Assembly: GCA_027493775.1 (NCBI GenBank)
Contig: JAOSKE010000001.1
Location: 1,258,917 to 1,322,916, forward strand
Origin: Kiritimatiellia bacterium
GTDB lineage: Bacteria; Verrucomicrobiota; Kiritimatiellia; CAIVKH01
Length of the DNA: 64,000 bases
Direction of reading: 5' to 3'
Shown: in pieces, positions 51,384-64,000 of the stretch
Layout of the letters: every line of letters begins with the position of its first letter
Position numbering within the stretch: the first letter of the stretch is position 1
The notes under the pieces: model-generated
Databases searched by the model: none
What the model was told of the DNA's origin: nothing
What the model saw: only the letters and a program-made list of their open reading frames with translations
Program-made: the position numbers and the translations under genes

Positions 51384-51414
51384 CTTTTTTGTTTTCAGGA
51401 GTTCGCACTACGGT

Positions 51415-53241
<1,827 letters not shown>

Positions 53242-53248
53242 TCGCGTT

Positions 53249-53318
53249 GTCCTTCTTCAAAAAGGCCACGGTGAGACGACGCATCGGGATGCGATGGGTC
53301 TGCCGTGGCTTGAAGGAC
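53249..53318 (-). promoter_or_regulatory. Structured glmS 5' leader, candidate cis-regulatory RNA
   Basis: Minus strand GTCCTTC-aa-GCCACGG-cagacccat-CGCATccCGATGCG-tcgtctca-CCGTGGC-cttttTGAA-GAAGGAC, then aacgcga-ATG; 3' arm holds the SD, inner stem is followed by CTTTTT. Confidence 0.6.
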
Positions 53319-53330
53319 GCATTAAGCAAC

Positions 53331-53363
53331 GCGCCGCGGTCTCCGTCAAGAGAACCGCGGCGC
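53331..53363 (-). terminator. Candidate terminator/hairpin downstream of pseudopilin gene
   Basis: GCGCCGCGGT..ACCGCGGCGC inverted repeat, weak T-tract. Confidence 0.5.
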
Positions 53364-53385
53364 ACAAGCTGCTAAATTTTTAGCG

Positions 53386-54027
53386 TTATTCCGGGCGAAG
53401 AACCGTGATGTTCGTTGCGCCAGTGTAGAAGTTCGCGTTTAGAGTTTCCGGTTTGAAGATCAAGCCGCTTCCGCCCTTCATGATTGTCGGAAGACCCTTG
53501 CGCCCGAACGGAGGGTTTTCCGTAAGACTGCCGGAATAGTCAGTGTTCGCCGTGAGAGTCGCAACATCAAGATTTTTGGTGAAGAGGAGCGGAGTCATAT
53601 CAATGGTCGAATCACTCAAGTTTGCCGAAACGCTCCAAGCGTTGTTTTCTGCCTTGAAGTCGGCCATATTCGTCGATACAGGTGGCGGGACGCCGGGGGC
53701 GCTGAAGAACGAGGTGTTCACGCGCATAACAGCCGCCGTGACAACGTACTTCCAGAAGTCTGTGGAGTTCTGGTAGATCGGCAACGCGCCGGTGTTGCGA
53801 GGATAGGCGGAGCCGGATTGGAAGATCGGGTCTTCGATGTCCTTTGCAAACAGCGCTTGGAAGATGCTGCGCCCGTTGGAAAGGGTACCCGTCATCTTGC
53901 CGCGCGTAAGCGCATCGGTTACTGTGGGGGTTAGTACGGCGGCCAGAATTGCGATAATGGCGATAACGACTAGCAACTCAATAAGGGTGAACCCCTTGGC
54001 TTTGAATCTACGCATCAACTTTGTCAT
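53386..54027 (-). CDS. Type II secretion/type IV pilin-like protein (prepilin N-terminus)
   Basis: KGFTLIELLVVIAIIAILAAVLTPTV. Confidence 0.88.
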   Translation of the reverse strand: MTKLMRRFKAKGFTLIELLVVIAIIAILAAVLTPTVTDALTRGKMTGTLSNGRSIFQALFAKDIEDPIFQSGSAYPRNTGALPIYQNSTDFWKYVVTAAVMRVNTSFFSAPGVPPPVSTNMADFKAENNAWSVSANLSDSTIDMTPLLFTKNLDVATLTANTDYSGSLTENPPFGRKGLPTIMKGGSGLIFKPETLNANFYTGATNITVLRPE

Positions 54028-54122
54028 GTCCAGCTCCTGTGATATTGTGCGGTCAGCGCTTCCAAGCGAACTACCACACGCAGTAAAATAGTACGCCTCA
54101 CGCGCTTGGTCGTCAATATCCT

Positions 54123-55175
54123 GTGAAAACTTCTGATTTCGATTTTATTTTACCACCCGAACTTATCGCCCAGAACCCGACCATGCGCCGGGACGGGGCG
54201 CGAATGATGGTGCTGCACCGCGCGGAACGACGTTGGGAACACCGCAATTTCGCGGATTTGCCTTCTTTTTTACGCTCTGGCGACCTTTTAACCCTCAATA
54301 ATACGCGGGTGATCCCGGCGCGTCTTTTCGCGAAAAAGCCCGGATCGGGTGGTCGGGCCGAAGTCTTTTTGCTCGAAGAGATGACCCCGTCTGTCTGGAA
54401 AATTCTTTTGCGGTGTCGCCGCCGTCCTGCCCCTAGAGGACGCTTGGAGCTTGTTGGCGGAGGCGAGGTGGAGATTCTCGAATACGGAGAACAAGGCGAA
54501 GCGACGGCTCGCTTTAGCGTTCAAGGTTCGGTTTTGGACTTTGCGCGAGACCACGGCCACACCCCCCTCCCCCCTTATATTAAGAGGGCGAGCGAGGCTG
54601 GCGAGCTGGTGGAGGACGAGCGCGTAGACCAGGAGCGATATCAGACGGTCTATGCGCATGCCCCCGGCGCGGTGGCGGCGCCAACTGCCGGGCTTCACTT
54701 TTCGCCGGAAATGTTCACCCGCCTTGAAGCCCAGGGCGTTCAGCGCACGGAGCTTACGCTGCACGTTGGGCTCGGCACTTTTCGTCCGGTCAGCGCGGAT
54801 CGCGTCGAAGACCACATTATGCACGACGAGCGTTACGAGGTTCCACCTGCGACGGCGCAGGCGGTTCAGTCGGCGAAAAAAGAAGGGCGCCGCGTGGTTG
54901 CGGTGGGAACGACGACCGTCCGGACGCTGGAATCGGTCGCGGCCAAGCACGAAGCAGTTGTTGCGGGGAGTGGGCGCACCGATATTTTTATCTATCCGCC
55001 CTATTCGTTTCGTGTGGTGGATGCGCTGCTGACCAACTTCCACCTCCCGCAATCCACGCTTTTGATGATGGTTTCCGCCTTCGCCGGTCGTGAATTTGTC
55101 CTCGAAGCCTATGCCGAGGCGGTGCGGGAGAAGTATCGCTTCTTCAGCTACGGCGACTGCATGTTGATCGTTTAG
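54123..55175 (+). CDS. queA: S-adenosylmethionine:tRNA ribosyltransferase-isomerase
   Basis: DFDFILPPELIAQNPTMRRDGARMMVL..LLTLNNTRVIPARLFA; GTG start. Confidence 0.95.
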   Translation: MKTSDFDFILPPELIAQNPTMRRDGARMMVLHRAERRWEHRNFADLPSFLRSGDLLTLNNTRVIPARLFAKKPGSGGRAEVFLLEEMTPSVWKILLRCRRRPAPRGRLELVGGGEVEILEYGEQGEATARFSVQGSVLDFARDHGHTPLPPYIKRASEAGELVEDERVDQERYQTVYAHAPGAVAAPTAGLHFSPEMFTRLEAQGVQRTELTLHVGLGTFRPVSADRVEDHIMHDERYEVPPATAQAVQSAKKEGRRVVAVGTTTVRTLESVAAKHEAVVAGSGRTDIFIYPPYSFRVVDALLTNFHLPQSTLLMMVSAFAGREFVLEAYAEAVREKYRFFSYGDCMLIV

Positions 55176-55197
55176 CGGCGGCGATTATTTATCGCGG

Positions 55198-56448
55198 TTA
55201 CCAGGTCGGCGTTCGCTCGCCGCGCACCAAGTCTTCCAGCGCCTCGCGTTCGCGAATTAGCTCGTGTCGCGTTCCGCTGACCATCACCTCCGCGAGGAGT
55301 GGACGGCTGTTGTAGTTCGACGCCATTGCAAAGGCGTAAGCGCCAGCGCTCATCACTGCCAGCAAGTCGCCCTGTTTGGCGGCGGGAATCTCGCGATCCT
55401 GCGCAAAGAAATCGCCGGACTCGCAGACAGGTCCGACAACATCGCCCAGCAGTGGTTCTGTCGTTTCGCGAACGGGCTGAATGTGGTGATAGGCCTGATA
55501 GAGCGCGGGCCGAATAAGGTCGTTCATTGCCGCGTCCACGATCACAAATTTTTTGAATGGATTCTCTTTTACGTACTGGACGCGCGTGACGAGGATGCCC
55601 GCGTTGCCGACGAGAAAGCGACCCGGCTCCATACTGACGGTCAGTCCAAGCTCTTTGAGTGGCGGAATGACGGCCTTTGCAAATGCGTGTAGATCAAACG
55701 GGTTATCGGTTGGGCGATATGCAATGCCCAGTCCACCGCCGATATCAATGTGGCGGAATGTAGGGAAGCGCGCCTTCAGGTTGAGACACAACTCCTTCAC
55801 CTTCGCCAATGCCTCTGAATAAGGGTCGCTGGTCATAATCGGCGAACCGAGGTGCATGTGCAGCGAAGTAAGTTCCAGATTCGGCAGCCGCGCGGCGAGT
55901 TCATACGCTTCAAATGCGCGTTCGAGGTTAACTCCGAACTTATTTTCTTTCTTTCCGGTGCTGGTGTATTTGTGCGTTTTCGGATCCACGTCGGGATTAA
56001 CGCGAATGGCGATTCGCCCCACGGTTCCGAGTTTTTTTGCGCACGCGGAGATGCGCTCCAGCTCTGGCTCCGACTCGACCGTGAAGTAGAGAATTCCCTC
56101 TTTCAGTGCGTACTCAATTTCGGATTCGGTTTTTCCGACACCCGCAAAGACAATTTTGTTCGCCGATACCCCCGCTCGCCGCGCACGATACAGCTCGCCG
56201 CCCGAAACCACATCCGCCCCCGCCCCCAGCTCTGCGAATGTGGAAATAATTGCCGCAGATGAACTGGCTTTCACAGCATAACAAATCAGCGGGTTCACCT
56301 CCGCCATTGCGGATTGAAGCGCCTGGAACTGGCTCCGCAAATGACCGCGGCTGTATATGTAAAGCGGCGTCCCATAGCGCTCCGCTAATTCTGAAACCGC
56401 CACCCCCTCCGCAAACAGCTCCCCGTTACGATAAAGAAAAGACTCCAT
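55198..56448 (-). CDS. lysA: Diaminopimelate decarboxylase
   Basis: GTPLYIYSRGHLRSQFQALQSA..YAVKASSSAAI..; HIDIGGGLGI..; CESGDFFAQDREIP. Confidence 0.95.
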   Translation of the reverse strand: MESFLYRNGELFAEGVAVSELAERYGTPLYIYSRGHLRSQFQALQSAMAEVNPLICYAVKASSSAAIISTFAELGAGADVVSGGELYRARRAGVSANKIVFAGVGKTESEIEYALKEGILYFTVESEPELERISACAKKLGTVGRIAIRVNPDVDPKTHKYTSTGKKENKFGVNLERAFEAYELAARLPNLELTSLHMHLGSPIMTSDPYSEALAKVKELCLNLKARFPTFRHIDIGGGLGIAYRPTDNPFDLHAFAKAVIPPLKELGLTVSMEPGRFLVGNAGILVTRVQYVKENPFKKFVIVDAAMNDLIRPALYQAYHHIQPVRETTEPLLGDVVGPVCESGDFFAQDREIPAAKQGDLLAVMSAGAYAFAMASNYNSRPLLAEVMVSGTRHELIREREALEDLVRGERTPTW

Positions 56449-56492
56449 GGATTTATTAAACTCCGCGTGCTAATTCGCGTCAATTCGCGGAG

Positions 56493-57696
56493 TTATTTCT
56501 TCCCCTGCTTCGCTCGCACCCGCAGGCGGAGGGCGTTGAGTTTAATGAATCCACTTGCGTCGCCCTGGTCGTAGCCGCCCGCGCCTTCGAAGCTGGCCAT
56601 GTGTGGATCGTAGAGCGACTTCGCGGCTTTGCGTCCGGCGACGGTGGCGGAGCCTTTGTAGAGCTTGATCCGCGCAACGCCGGTGACGGTGGATGCGGCG
56701 TCATCCATCGCAGCTTGCAACATTTCGCGTTCCGGCGCGAACCAGAAGCCGTTATACACCAGCTTCGCATACTGCGGAACGAGGCTGTTGCGCAGGTGCA
56801 ACACTTCACGATCCATTGTGAGCTGCTCCACCGCCTCGCGTGCGCGATACAAAATCGTGCCGCCGGGGGTCTCATAGACGCCGCGACTCTTCATGCCCAC
56901 GAAGCGATTTTCAACAAGATCAATGCGACCGACGCCGTGTTTGCCGCCGAGTTTGTTTTAAGACCTGCATCACGCCGAGCGGAGACAGTTTTTTGCCATT
57001 CACCGCAACCGCGTCGCCGCCCTTGAACTCGATCTCGACGTATTCCGGTTTCGCCGGCGCGCGTTCGGGGCTGACGCTCAACTTGAACATATCCGCAGGC
57101 GGCTCGTTCCACGGGTCTTCCAAAATCCCGCCTTCAAAGCTGATGTGAAGCAGGTTGCGGTCCATCGAATAGGGCTTCTTTGCGGAGGCCTCGACCGGAA
57201 TGCCGTGTTTTTCGCAATACGCGAGCATGTCGTTTCGACCGGTGAATTGTTTGCGATAGCGCTCCTCGCGCCAGGGCGCAATGACCTTGATTCCGGGCCG
57301 CAGTGCGTAGGCGGTCAGTTCGAACCGAACCTGATCGTTGCCCTTGCCCGTCGCGCCGTGAGCAATCGCGTCCGCGCCTTCCTTCACTGCAATCTCAACC
57401 ATCCGCTTTGCGATCAGCGGACGCGCGATGGAGGTGCCGAGCAAGTATCCACTCTCATACACCGCGCCTGCGCGAATCATCGGAAAAACAAAATCGCGCG
57501 CGAACTCTTCGCGGAGATCGTCCACATAGCACTTGAGTGCGCCACTTTTGCGCGCCTTTGCTTTGAGACCCTTAAGCTCTTCTTCCTGTCCGACGTCCGC
57601 CGCGAAGCAGATCACTTCCGCGTTGTACGTCTCCTTGACCCACTGCAAAATTACCGAAGTGTCCAACCCGCCCGAATACGCTAAAACAACTTTCAT
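56493..57696 (-). CDS. argG: Argininosuccinate synthase, one frameshift
   Basis: [37 protein letters not shown]..; C-terminal part [21 protein letters not shown].. in another frame; extra base in T4 at 56956-56959. Confidence 0.95.
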
Positions 57697-57838
57697 TGGT
57701 AGTTCTCCCGAAAGCCTCGAACAGTTCGCCAAATTGCGGAATAAATCAATCTTCAACTGTCGTGCGCAGGGGTGTATATGAGGACGTCTGTTGCACAAAA
57801 AAGGAGCGCCGGCAAATTGGGCTTCCAAAAGGCAAAAG

Positions 57839-57885
57839 TTCCAAGCCTTGGAAGTCCGTTTGAACAAGAGTTCCAAGCCTTGGAA
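57839..57885 (+). repeat. Tandem palindromic repeat, 2 units at 32-bp period, in argG-nth divergent region
   Basis: TTCCAAgccTTGGAA at 57839 and 57871; last arm followed by gttttATG of nth. Confidence 0.95.
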
Positions 57886-57890
57886 GTTTT

Positions 57891-58535
57891 ATGAAAAAGA
57901 GTGAACGCGCACAGCTTGTTGGGAAGCGATTGGACACGTTTTTCCCCGAAGTGGACCCCAGCCCGCCGCTGAGCAAGAATCCCTATCAACTGTTGATCGC
58001 CGTCATTCTCTCCGCCCAGTGTACGGACAAGCGCGTGGACGCGACGACGCCACATTTGTTCGCCGTCGCGGATACGCCGGAGAAAATGGCCGCGCTGCCC
58101 CGGCGGGTGATTGAGAAAATCATTCGCCCTTGCGGGCTTGCCCCCGGCAAGTCGAAAAATATCCGCGAGACCTCCCGAATAATCGTTGAGAAGCATGGCG
58201 GCAAGGTGCCGCGTACGTTCGAAGAGCTGGAGGCGCTTCCCGGTGTCGGCCACAAAACCGCATCCATCGTGATGGGCCGCGCGTTTGGCGCACCGGCGTT
58301 TGCTGTGGATACGCATATTCATCGCCTCGCGACGCGGTGGAAGCTGACGAGCGGCAAAAACGTGGTTCAAACCGAGCGCGACCTGAAAGAACTCTTTCCG
58401 CAGCCCCTCTGGCACAAGCGACACCTGCAAATTATTTTCTACGGCCGCAACTACTGCACCGCGCGCGGTTGTGACGGAACGACGTGTCCGATTTGCGCCG
58501 AACTGAAGGCCCTTGACGTCCGGAAAAAGAAGTAA
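57891..58535 (+). CDS. nth: Endonuclease III
   Basis: NPYQLLIAVILSAQCTDKRVDATTPHLF..LPGVGHKTASIVMG..; Fe-S CTARGCDGTTCPIC. Confidence 0.95.
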   Translation: MKKSERAQLVGKRLDTFFPEVDPSPPLSKNPYQLLIAVILSAQCTDKRVDATTPHLFAVADTPEKMAALPRRVIEKIIRPCGLAPGKSKNIRETSRIIVEKHGGKVPRTFEELEALPGVGHKTASIVMGRAFGAPAFAVDTHIHRLATRWKLTSGKNVVQTERDLKELFPQPLWHKRHLQIIFYGRNYCTARGCDGTTCPICAELKALDVRKKK

Positions 58536-58538
58536 GTT

Positions 58539-60291
58539 TTACTCTGCTGTTTCTTTTTCTGCTTCTGGTTCGCGCTCGTGTTTGTGGGTGTGTTTCCTGG
58601 AGGCTCGCTTTCGGCTGGAGTCGGATAGAGAAAAATTCTCTTTGTTGAACGAGACGGTGCAATTGCCGATGCGGGCGCGGGTGATGCGGACGAGTTCCGC
58701 GCCGTCGAGCCATTCCTTGTCGAGTGCGAAGGCCGGCTCCGCCTGATCTGAGTCTTCCGCGCCGGTAGAGAAGCGGAGGTAGAGGGATTTGACCGACAGG
58801 CGGCGGATGGCGCCCATGATGTTGCCGACACCGAAATTCGAGTCCTGATCGGGAATGACGACTTCCCCGCGACTGCTGTTGCGCAGCACACATAGAATAT
58901 TTCGGCATTTTGCAGGACTTCCGCTGCGTACATATTCCAATTGTCCGGATGGCGGGCATAGTGCCGGTTCAACGACGAGCGGCGCAGCGCGACGAGGGCG
59001 CCGCCGGGGACGGAACGCACCTCGCCGATGGTCTCTTCAGTCGCGCCGTCCTTAAAGCGGCTGCCCCGTTCCAGCGAAAAGACGTGGCCGGTGCTCAAGC
59101 CCATGATCGCGATTTCCGCCTCGCCTTCCAGGAGACCGGGGGTGTTCATTACCTCCATATACTCGCTGACGGGAAGCGCCAATATGCGTTCTGACGAATA
59201 GTAGAAGACATCTTTTCCAATGACGCGCATTTCGGGGAAAAGCGCCTGAATTTGGCGCTTTGCCCAACGGGAAGAGCTATAGGAAGAGAAACTGCGATTT
59301 GTTTCTGCGCCGACCATTTTATCGGCGATCGTGAACCGCCCCTCTACGCGGGTAATTCGTCCTTCAAGCGTGGGGGAAGGCCCGTGATTTCCATGTGCGC
59401 CGAAATGATCTGTTCCGGTTCCCGGCCGCGCCTTCGTCCGGAAGAGGATACGCGACTTGAGGTGTCGCCGACTTCGATGGATAGCGTGGCGCAGTCCACC
59501 GCGTTTTGCGGCGGCGCTTCCTGGGGCAGCTTCATAAAGTCAACCGGCCAGTATGACCCGACAAGCATCATTCCGATTACCCCAAGCCCGACCAATGCAT
59601 AACTCACTCCGGTTCGCCGGGTGAGGTATTGAACCGCAACGACCATCGCGCCGGTGACGATTATTACGCCGCCTGAAACCATGCTTCTTGAAAGCGCCAA
59701 GGTCTGTGACTGCACTGCGGTTTCCTCCACACCGCGGAAATACAAACCGAGGAGATAGATCGCGAGATAGAGCACGGACAATCCGATGTAGAGCGCGACG
59801 CCGGTGATTGCAAAACGTGCGAAGTTCAGCGTGAGCGCCGCGAGGGCAAAAACAGGAACGATCACCTGCAGCGAGCCGTACAGAATCTCCGGCGCGATGC
59901 CGACAAGATCGTGAAGCGGCGCTTTGTTCGCCGCCATGACGGTCAGCTCCACGACGGCGGGAAAGATAATAAGGGCGATGCCGATGAACAGTGTTTTGGA
60001 CCACAATAAGAAGGATCGCGAAATCGGGCGCGTGTACCAGAAGGCCGTGGTTCCAACCAGGGGTTCATCGTGGATCAAGACGGGAATAATCACGATCAGC
60101 AAAACCGCCTGCAAAAATGGCAGCATCATCGTGATCGCTTGATACGCGAATTGGGCGGCGAGGTCGTCCGGTTCCGCGCGGCTCCCCATGCCGACCAGAA
60201 CGAACTGCGCAAGCACCAGAAGCGCCCACAGTCCAAGCAGCCAGCGAACGTGACGAATATCCTTTTTAATATGATGGGCAAGCAGGCTCAT
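58539..60291 (-). CDS. ABC-2-type permease with long hydrophilic C-terminal domain, two frameshifts
   Basis: TM region in ORF 59344-60291; continuity through RITRVEGRFTIADKMVGAETNRSF..; shifts at G5 59372-59376 and ~58885-58892. Confidence 0.75.
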
Positions 60292-61217
60292 TTTGCACCT
60301 CCGCCTTCCACCAGTCGAAATTGTCGGGCGAGCGCCAGAAAAATTTCGCGCAAACTCATCGGAGTTGCCGTCATTCGAACATCCGACGGAAACAGCCGTC
60401 GCAGCGCGTCCTCGCGCTCGTGCGCTGTGGCGGCGCTGTCAATGAAGCGAACGGTGCGCCCGCTGACTTCCGGGAGCAGACAATCCGATGGGAGGGCCTG
60501 ATGCGTCGCCGTGGAATCGCCGGCGAGTACCACCTCGACACGGCGGAAGCGTGACTGTAGGCCGACGACAGATTCGCAAAGCTCCAGTCTTCCGTTGTTG
60601 ATGATGCCCACCCAGTTTGCGAAGCGTTCCACTTCGTCAATATCGTGCGACGAAACAAAGATCGTCCATTGCTCCTGCTCGGTCAGCTCAAGCACGCCGC
60701 GAATGAATTCATCGCGCACCAGCGGATCGAGGCCGCTGAACGGTTCATCGAGCATCAGGAGTTTGGGGCGGAACGCGAGTACGGACAATAGTTCCGCTTT
60801 CGTTTTCATCCCGCGCGAGAGGTGTTTTAGTTTGCGGTCGAGCGGAAGATCAAACTGTCTGAGAAGGCGTTCGCATAGCGCGTCGTCCCATGTTGGATAC
60901 CACGGCTTGCAGTAATTCAGCAGCCCGCCCACGGTCATCCAGTCCGGCATCTTTTGGTTTTCGGAAACGTAGCCGATTTGCGCCACTATGTCGGGACGCA
61001 ATTTTTGGATATTGCCGCCGAGCACCGTGCCCGAACCGGACGATGCGCGCAGAATGCTCATCAGCATTTTGATTGTCGTCGTCTTTCCTGCGCCATTCGG
61101 GCCGAGAAACGCAAAGACGCTCCCCGTGGGCACACGGAGAGTCAGATTCTGCACCGCGTTTTTTCGACGAAATCGCCGCGAGAGCTCATGGGTCTCGATT
61201 GCACTATCGCTAGACAT
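60288..61217 (-). CDS. ABC transporter ATP-binding protein
   Basis: GPNGAGKTTTIKMLMSIL, KHLSRGMKTKAELLSVLAFRPKLLMLDEPFSGLDP. Confidence 0.95.
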   Translation of the reverse strand: MSSDSAIETHELSRRFRRKNAVQNLTLRVPTGSVFAFLGPNGAGKTTTIKMLMSILRASSGSGTVLGGNIQKLRPDIVAQIGYVSENQKMPDWMTVGGLLNYCKPWYPTWDDALCERLLRQFDLPLDRKLKHLSRGMKTKAELLSVLAFRPKLLMLDEPFSGLDPLVRDEFIRGVLELTEQEQWTIFVSSHDIDEVERFANWVGIINNGRLELCESVVGLQSRFRRVEVVLAGDSTATHQALPSDCLLPEVSGRTVRFIDSAATAHEREDALRRLFPSDVRMTATPMSLREIFLALARQFRLVEGGGAK

Positions 61218-61584
61218 CTCCGCCCTCCTCCTTCAGCGCCACGCGTACCTGCTCGATGGACACGTTTAATACGCGCGCCTCGGCATAGAGCGCTCGCGCC
61301 CGATCACGCACAAGCTTCAGGCGCACCCGTTCGACGCGCTCTGTATTCGGCAGCGCCGTTCGCAACTGCCCGCTATCGTCGTTGAGCCAGCCATCATTCT
61401 GTAGCGAATCAAAGACGCGGCGCACGGCATCGGGGTGCATCCGCAAATCGGCCGAAACAACGCGCCATTCCGGCATCTTTGATCCCGGCGGGAGCTGACC
61501 CGATAAGACGGCGCGTTGTACCGCCAGCTCCACCTGGGGCTCCGGCGGTTCACCCGCAATAAATTCAACAGAAAACGGCAACAT
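61210..61584 (-). CDS. GntR/YtrA-family transcriptional regulator
   Basis: Short wHTH 'QVELAVQRAVLSGQLPPGSKMPEWRVVSADLRMHPDAVRRVFDSLQNDGWL', first gene of the ABC operon. Confidence 0.8.
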   Translation of the reverse strand: MLPFSVEFIAGEPPEPQVELAVQRAVLSGQLPPGSKMPEWRVVSADLRMHPDAVRRVFDSLQNDGWLNDDSGQLRTALPNTERVERVRLKLVRDRARALYAEARVLNVSIEQVRVALKEEGGDV

Positions 61585-61713
61585 CCCACATCTCCCTCAT
61601 GCTGTGCAGTACTGTGTCGTATCCTGACCTTTCGGCCACCCTGCGTCGAGCGAATTTCCCTGGGCTGCGGCGGAGTTTTTTGCGGCGTCGGCTTTGTTCC
61701 GTGAGATTGAAAT

Positions 61714-64000
<2,287 letters not shown>

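Noticed and set aside
53242-53330. glmS self-cleaving ribozyme
   Set aside because: Leader is structured but I do not see the conserved glmS ribozyme core; needs Infernal to exclude formally
54050-54068. GCGCTTCCAAGCG upstream of the pilin/queA genes
   Set aside because: Different palindrome, single copy, no TTGGAA arm

Overview
64 kb of a GC-rich bacterial chromosome, densely coding. It looks like Verrucomicrobiota/Kiritimatiellota from gene content and style; this is inference, as there is no rRNA in the window. Most genes are housekeeping: glpD, uppP, gnd, pdxA-ksgA, pgsA, lemA, an M48 protease, der, gcvP, hslO, apt, dnaN, dnaA, murA, glmS, queA, lysA, argG, nth, mutS, two sigma factors, a tRNA-Gln and a MacAB/TolC-like efflux operon. 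I saw no prophage, transposase or CRISPR array. Most notable signals: (1) a directional tandem palindrome family, TTCCAA-N3-TTGGAA, repeated at exactly 32-bp phase just upstream of pdxA (3 units), murA (2) and nth (2), ending in (C/G)TTTTA and supplying the apparent Shine-Dalgarno of pdxA and nth; (2) a long structured leader directly upstream of glmS whose 3' arm contains the glmS SD; (3) MurA with Asp at the catalytic Cys115 position; (4) a stand-alone OvoA-C-terminal-like (4-mercaptohistidine) methyltransferase; (5) an ankyrin-SHD1-SNase lipoprotein; (6) a candidate oriC between dnaA and dnaN. At least 20 single- or few-base frameshifts break ordinary, often essential genes, mostly at homopolymers, so this looks like an imperfectly polished assembly. 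Split ORFs should not be read as biology without read support.
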